From contig SVNX01000014.1 in NCBI GenBank assembly GCA_015066665.1, positions 1 through 56,710 of the forward strand: DNA of 56,710 nucleotides, read 5' to 3'. Each line of letters opens with the position of its first letter. Position 1 is the first letter of the stretch. Source of the stretch: Ruminococcus sp. (GTDB taxonomy: Bacteria > Bacillota > Clostridia > Oscillospirales > Ruminococcaceae). The translations under genes and the position numbers were made by a program. The notes beneath the pieces are model-generated. The model made no database searches and was not told the DNA's origin. It worked only from the letters and a program-made list of their open reading frames with translations. Shown piece after piece: positions 52,620-56,710 of this stretch.

Positions 52620-53213
52620 ATGCTGCAAATCAGACAGGCCATTATTGTGGAAGGAAAGTACGACAAAATCAAACTCTCCTCCCTTGTGAAGGCTGTCATT
52701 ATTCCAACTCATGGCTTCCGGATATTCAAGGATGAGGAGACACTTGCCCTGATCCGTCATTATGCGGAAACGACGGGCATCCTGATCCTGACCGATTCTG
52801 ACAGGGCGGGCTTCCGGATCCGCAGTTATCTGAAAGGAGCCATCCCGAACGGGAATATCCGGAATCTCTATATTCCCGATGTCTTCGGCAAAGAAAAACG
52901 CAAGGAAAAACCCTCAGCGGAGGGGAAACTCGGCGTTGAGGGCATGGAAGCGGAGGTGCTGCGTGCGGCCTTTGAAAAGGCAGGCGTTCTGACGGCACAT
53001 TCACAGACAGGCGATCCGATCACCAAAACCGATCTGTATCTTGCCGGACTCAGCGGCACCCCTGACAGTGCGGCACGCCGCCGTGCCTTTCAGACGGAAC
53101 TCGGGCTGCCGTCCATGCTGACTGCACCATCGCTTCTGGAGGTGCTCAATTCCATGATGACGCGGGAGGAATTTCTTGCCATGACATCGACATCCGAAAC
53201 GGAGGATGCATAG
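52620..53213 (+). CDS. rnmV: Ribonuclease M5-like Toprim protein
   Basis: The 197-residue protein has a Toprim domain with IIVEGKYDKIKL (catalytic Glu) and ILTDSDRAGFRIR (DxD), as in ribonuclease M5, which matures 5S rRNA. A C-terminal region (about 110-195) follows, with TKTDLYLAGLSG. ATG 52620 follows AAAGGAGGCG and lies 12 bases after holA. Confidence 0.9.
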   Translation: MLQIRQAIIVEGKYDKIKLSSLVKAVIIPTHGFRIFKDEETLALIRHYAETTGILILTDSDRAGFRIRSYLKGAIPNGNIRNLYIPDVFGKEKRKEKPSAEGKLGVEGMEAEVLRAAFEKAGVLTAHSQTGDPITKTDLYLAGLSGTPDSAARRRAFQTELGLPSMLTAPSLLEVLNSMMTREEFLAMTSTSETEDA

Positions 53214-53214
53214 C

Positions 53215-54567
53215 ATGTACTTATCAACAATGACGTTTGTACTGGCGGCACTGCCGCTGATCCTGCTGCTGTACTATCTCGTTCCGCAGAAGTGGAAGCC
53301 CGAATTTATGTTGTGCTGCAGCCTGCTCCTGTATGGCTGGGGGACGCCCGTCCGTGTGTTGTTCTTGGGTGCCTATATCTGTTACGATTACAGTGCCGGT
53401 CTTCTTTTGGAGAAGTTTCGGAAAAAACGGGTGTTCTGCACAGTCCTGCTCATTTTTTCCTGCCTTTTGCAGGCGGCAGCACTGACGGCACTGCGGCTTG
53501 TGACGCAATCTGATGTGCCGGCACTGCTGCCGGTCGGGACTGCATTGTTCACACTGCAGGGGCTTGGCTACCTGATCAGTGTGTATCGGAACGATCACCC
53601 TGCTGCTGTGCGGTTCCGTGATCTTGCATTGTATCTGTCATTCTTTCCGACGATTTATGCAGGTCCCCTGCTCACTTATGGTGAGTTCCAGGAAGCCCTT
53701 TCTGCACGCCGCTCCAATATTCTGACGCTTGGTGCGGGCCTCAGTCATTTTATCCGCGGCCTTGCGGAAAAGGTCATCCTCGGCGATACGCTGTACTACC
53801 TGTTTCTGGAACTGCGACACGCCGATCCTGCGGAGATGAGCGTGCTGACAGCCTGGCTGACTGTGGTGACATTCTGGCTGTTCCTGTACTTTGAGCTGCA
53901 GGGCTATGCCCAGATGGCTCGCGGTCTGGGCGAGTGCTTCGGCATAAAGCTGCCGAAGAATTTCCATCAGCCCTTCCTGTCCGGTTCCATTACTGATTTC
54001 TTCCGGAACTGGAATATGACAGTTTCTGCGTGGTTCCGAAGTTTTTTTCGTTCGTCCATCTCCAAGACCACAAGCCCCGTATGGCAGCGGAGTCTTGCAC
54101 AGGTGCTTTCCGGCTGTGCGATGGGATTCTGGTACGGAACCGGCCCCTGCTTCCTGCTCTGGGGACTGATTATGGGTCTGCTGCTGCTGCTCGAACAGAC
54201 ATCGTTTGCGGGACGCTTGAAGAAGAATTATGTCGGCGGCCTGATCTATGCAATGACGATTCAGCAGTTCACCTGGGTGCTGTTCTTTGCAGATAGTCTG
54301 CAGGAAGCGGCACTGTACTGGAAATGTATGATCGGCTTTGGCAGCGATCTGGTCGATCGTTACAGTTTTTATTTCTTCAATTCTTACATTGTCCTGCTTC
54401 TGATCTGTGCTTATCTCGCCACGGGATTATTCCGTGACCTGGCAGAACGTACATCAAAATCCAAGCCCGGCCGCATAGCTCGGTTCATGATGCCCGCTGT
54501 GGATGTAGTGCTTCTTGTGTTCTGCTTCGCATTTCTGCTCTATCCCGATGTGCCGACGGCTATTTAG
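53215..54567 (+). CDS. MBOAT-family (AlgI-like) membrane protein with replaced catalytic histidines
   Basis: The 450-residue protein has about ten membrane helices and the MBOAT landmarks FFPTIYAGPLLTYGEF and GFWYGTGPCFLLWG. In AlgI/DltB-type enzymes the latter reads GLWHG with the catalytic His; here it is Tyr307 (TAC). The other conserved site, RRWHIS in AlgI, reads RNWNMT with Asn267. Acyl transfer is therefore unlikely by the known mechanism. I chose ATG 53215, eight bases after GGAGGA; ATG 53206 is too close. It precedes a DHHW-like gene, the usual partner. Confidence 0.85.
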   Translation: MYLSTMTFVLAALPLILLLYYLVPQKWKPEFMLCCSLLLYGWGTPVRVLFLGAYICYDYSAGLLLEKFRKKRVFCTVLLIFSCLLQAAALTALRLVTQSDVPALLPVGTALFTLQGLGYLISVYRNDHPAAVRFRDLALYLSFFPTIYAGPLLTYGEFQEALSARRSNILTLGAGLSHFIRGLAEKVILGDTLYYLFLELRHADPAEMSVLTAWLTVVTFWLFLYFELQGYAQMARGLGECFGIKLPKNFHQPFLSGSITDFFRNWNMTVSAWFRSFFRSSISKTTSPVWQRSLAQVLSGCAMGFWYGTGPCFLLWGLIMGLLLLLEQTSFAGRLKKNYVGGLIYAMTIQQFTWVLFFADSLQEAALYWKCMIGFGSDLVDRYSFYFFNSYIVLLLICAYLATGLFRDLAERTSKSKPGRIARFMMPAVDVVLLVFCFAFLLYPDVPTAI

Positions 54568-54598
54568 CCATAGGGTAATACTATGAGGAGGTGCTGCC

Positions 54599-55711
54599 AT
54601 GAAACAAAAATACAGGTATGGAACGGTTGTGCTTGTGATATTGGTGTATGCGGTCGCTATGGTGACAACGATCTGCACAAGCAATTGGCACGTCTTTCCC
54701 GTTCCCACCGTGCAGACAATGATCAATGGCGTCTGGGCATCCCAGTTTGAACAGTTTCTGGCAGAGAATGTCGGATTCCATGACGATCTGTTCCGCTTGA
54801 AAACCAAAACCGACATGCTTGTCGGCGAAAAGATGATCCGCAATGTATATGTCACAGAAGACCGCCTTCTTGAAAAGATCGAGGCCGATCAGAATGACGG
54901 CTATATTCAGGCTTCAGCGGAAAGCCTGAATGCATTTGCAGAAGACTGCGGCGTTCCGGTGTATCTGCTTCTGGTGCCGTCGGCTTCGGAGATCTATGAG
55001 AATCGGCTTCCGGCCAATGTCGTCAAATCCGATCAGGAGGCAGCCATTCGTGAGACTTATGCCCAGGTCATTGGTAAGGTGCGGACGCTGGATGCATATC
55101 ATGTGCTTTCGTCTCTGTCCGATGAGTATATCTATTACCGCACAGATTCCCGCTGGACGAGTTACGGTGCATACTGTGTATACCGCTCAGTGATACAGAA
55201 AATGGGCTTTTCTGCTGTGCCTTATCACAGATATGTGATCTCACACATGAGTACGGAATTCCGCGGTGATCTGTATGAAAAAACACTGTATGATAGTGTA
55301 AAGGCGGATGTACTGGATGATTATCATTATGAAGGCGGCAGCAGTATTACAGGTGTTACGGCCATGTATGCGGACGGCCGTGTGGAATCCCGCGGCACAC
55401 AGCTGAATGATCCGGATGCACTTGCTACGGATGATATGTATCAGTATTATCTTGGCATGCCCTGCGATAAGCTCGTTATACAGACGAATCTGGATAACGG
55501 AAAGAAACTGTTGATTTATAAGGATGGCTTTGGAGACTGCTTTATTCCGTTCCTGCTTCCGCATTACAGTGAGATCTGTGTGGTGGATCTGGAACGCATG
55601 GGGATGGCATATGAAACAGCCGCAAATCCATCGGATTACACGCATGTGCTGTTTCTCAGCAGTATGGAGAACTGGAAAGAGATGTGGTATACAGATACAG
55701 CAGGCTCTTAG
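54599..55711 (+). CDS. DHHW/AlgJ-like SGNH-fold protein with replaced catalytic residues
   Basis: The 370-residue protein has one N-terminal membrane helix (residues about 8-28) and an extracytoplasmic domain. It follows the DHHW family pattern: FEQFLAENVGFHDDLF, VYLLLVPSASEIY, YRTDSRWTSYGAY, and LLIYKDGFGDCFIPFLLPHYSEI. The DHHW motif reads DSRW (Asp183, Arg185), and the catalytic Ser of the KDS.. region is Gly310. Both changes need one base change from the usual codon. It probably acts with the MBOAT protein. ATG 54599 follows GAGGAGG. Confidence 0.85.
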   Translation: MKQKYRYGTVVLVILVYAVAMVTTICTSNWHVFPVPTVQTMINGVWASQFEQFLAENVGFHDDLFRLKTKTDMLVGEKMIRNVYVTEDRLLEKIEADQNDGYIQASAESLNAFAEDCGVPVYLLLVPSASEIYENRLPANVVKSDQEAAIRETYAQVIGKVRTLDAYHVLSSLSDEYIYYRTDSRWTSYGAYCVYRSVIQKMGFSAVPYHRYVISHMSTEFRGDLYEKTLYDSVKADVLDDYHYEGGSSITGVTAMYADGRVESRGTQLNDPDALATDDMYQYYLGMPCDKLVIQTNLDNGKKLLIYKDGFGDCFIPFLLPHYSEICVVDLERMGMAYETAANPSDYTHVLFLSSMENWKEMWYTDTAGS

Positions 55712-55730
55712 GAAGTGAACAGACAAAATG

Positions 55731-55759
55731 CGTCCGGAAGATACGGTTTTCCGGACGCC
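55731..55759 (+). terminator. Hairpin after the DHHW-like gene
   Basis: GCGTCCGGAA / TTCCGGACGC, 20 bases past the stop; the T-tract is weak (CTATAG), so termination is less certain. Confidence 0.45.
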
Positions 55760-55833
55760 TATAGACTAATTGCATAAATGAAACTGGAAGTCGAGGAACA
55801 TAATATGCAAGTTCACGATTTTTTGAAAATGAC

Positions 55834-55862
55834 TTGACTTATGGATTGAAATGTGGTATACT
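55834..55862 (+). promoter_or_regulatory. Promoter of tRNA-fMet
   Basis: TTGACT (55834-55839), a 17-bp spacer and TATACT (55857-55862), 29 bp before the tRNA. Confidence 0.8.
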
Positions 55863-55891
55863 AAATAAGTCGTCAGGAACGATACACAGAA

Positions 55892-55968
<77 letters not shown>

Positions 55969-55999
55969 ACACTGTTATACAAAATAGATGACAGAGCCT

Positions 56000-56026
56000 A
56001 AAACCACGATTTTGCGTGGTTTTTTT
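56000..56026 (+). terminator. Terminator after tRNA-fMet
   Basis: Stem AAAACCACG / CGTGGTTTT followed by TTTTATG. Confidence 0.8.
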
Positions 56027-56132
56027 ATGCTCTGACGCCGAAATTTTTTATACTGAAACCGTAGATGACATTTTGCCTTTTCAGCCTCAAAAGAGGATTT
56101 GAACGGGCGTTTTTTTATTTTCAAGAGATTTG

Positions 56133-56174
56133 AGAGCAGATTTGGAAGATAAATTCCGAAGTCTGCTCTTTTTT
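56133..56174 (+). terminator. Second hairpin/terminator in the gap
   Basis: AGAGCAGA / TCTGCTCT with an inner GGAA/TTCC pair, then TTTTTT. The 56027-56132 stretch before it holds no gene that I can support. Confidence 0.7.
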
Positions 56175-56219
56175 ATTGCGAAAAACTTTCACAAAATTTC
56201 CGACGGTTTCTTGTTCGTT

Positions 56220-56268
56220 ATGCCGAACCCGTTGAGATCAAGTATCTCGATTGGTTCGGCATTTTTTG
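56220..56268 (+). terminator. Third hairpin/terminator before the terminal ORF
   Basis: ATGCCGAACC / GGTTCGGCAT enclosing a GAGAT/ATCTC inner stem, followed by TTTTTTG. It ends 34 bases before the next start codon. Confidence 0.7.
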
Positions 56269-56301
56269 TTTCCCTTATACTATTAAAAAGAAAGGATGGC
56301 G

Positions 56302-56710
56302 ATGCCCATGTCTAAAGACAGGAAGAAAATCACATTCAATGCTCTGCTCAATCACAAGGCTCATAACTATAAGCCGATGCAGATTGAAGTGGAGAAAGTT
56401 ATTCCCCTCTACGGCAAGAGATTCGAACAGATGAGAGATCACCCCTTGGATGACTGTCCCGAAATCATCGAGAACAGAGATCTGATGTATATGGGAGGCA
56501 ACACAGCCCATTGCATTCTCTTCCTTGATGCCAACGGCAGCGATGGAATCCTTGTTGAAGCCGAGGGTGCTGACTACGCCCGCAAGTCACAGTTCATTTC
56601 GAATGCAAGAGCAATCGTTGAGGCGAATGACATTACTGCCGGAGAACAGCAGCTTCACCAAGAGATGAAAAAGATGGCAGATAAAATTGCTGGGCTTGCT
56701 CATAGAGGTG
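56302..56710 (+). CDS. Conserved hypothetical protein, partial (runs off the window); possible mobile-element gene
   Basis: The frame from ATG 56302, behind AAAGGA, is open to the window end (136 codons). It starts MPMSKDRKKITFNALLNHKA and has soluble alpha/beta character, with GGNTAHCILFLDANGSDGIL and a Lys-rich helix near the end. The protein recalls small conserved proteins at the front of clostridial conjugative elements, but I cannot name a family with certainty. Its codon use differs slightly from the neighbours (more AT-rich). The 3' end lies beyond the window. Confidence 0.6.
   Translation, partial: MPMSKDRKKITFNALLNHKAHNYKPMQIEVEKVIPLYGKRFEQMRDHPLDDCPEIIENRDLMYMGGNTAHCILFLDANGSDGILVEAEGADYARKSQFISNARAIVEANDITAGEQQLHQEMKKMADKIAGLAHRG

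Overview
The window looks like chromosome from a spore-forming, mesophilic clostridial Firmicute, most likely a Ruminococcus-type member of the Oscillospiraceae. Evidence from the sequence: about half G+C, strong AGGAGG ribosome-binding sites, sigma-A promoters of the TTGACA-17-TATAAT type, sporulation genes (spoIIP, a GerW/YtfJ protein), UUG starts on several genes, a TPP riboswitch of the Firmicute type, and a large ABC-import operon with a DUF5696 protein. The genus is inference; no database was consulted.

Layout. 1-170: end of an rRNA operon (5S rRNA). 200-6480: a CarD-type regulator, a c-di-GMP signalling protein with intact EAL but degenerate GGDEF, a copper operon (csoR, then copA carrying a C-terminal CopZ-like domain that also has its own start site), tcdA, and a convergent small ferredoxin. 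6788-18872: one 12-kb operon with a very large solute-binding protein, two pairs of ABC permeases, an NHL-repeat membrane protein, a YIP1-like protein and a DUF5696 secreted protein; no ATPase is present. 18900-20270 (minus strand): an SseB-like protein and rpmB. 20330-25901: site-2 protease, scpA, scpB, a DUF2953 protein, GerW/YtfJ, a D,D-carboxypeptidase, an RluB-type pseudouridine synthase and a hypothetical gene. 25898-29246: a three-gene biotin-dependent carboxyltransferase cluster resembling the 12S, 1.3S and 5S subunits of transcarboxylase. 29280-32480: a palindromic repeat, metA, and an ECF sigma/anti-sigma pair on the minus strand. 32500-34260: spoIIP, a small hypothetical gene, tRNA-Arg and tRNA-Pro. 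34300-35660: an AT-rich toxin-immunity remnant (ankyrin protein, SMI1/KNR4 protein, broken pre-toxin fragment). 35667-42960: an AGCS alanine/sodium symporter, then a TPP riboswitch and thiS-F-G-H-E-D-C. 42970-45770: dtd, a penicillin-binding protein and a hypothetical gene. 45790-55711: alaS with a structured leader, a HIT protein, a PRTase, comEC, holA, rnmV, and an MBOAT/DHHW acyltransferase-like pair whose expected catalytic residues are replaced. 55830-56710: initiator tRNA, three terminators and the start of an ORF that may open a mobile element.

How the genes work together. The copper operon is a closed sensor-pump-chaperone unit, with the CsoR operator placed inside the promoter spacer. 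The thi operon can make both thiamin halves and join them under TPP feedback. The ABC operon is the best candidate for an undescribed system: its extracellular parts are conserved-looking and expressed together, but the substrate and the roles of the NHL, YIP1 and DUF5696 proteins are unknown to me. The MBOAT/DHHW pair is the second candidate, because both partners appear to have lost catalysis.
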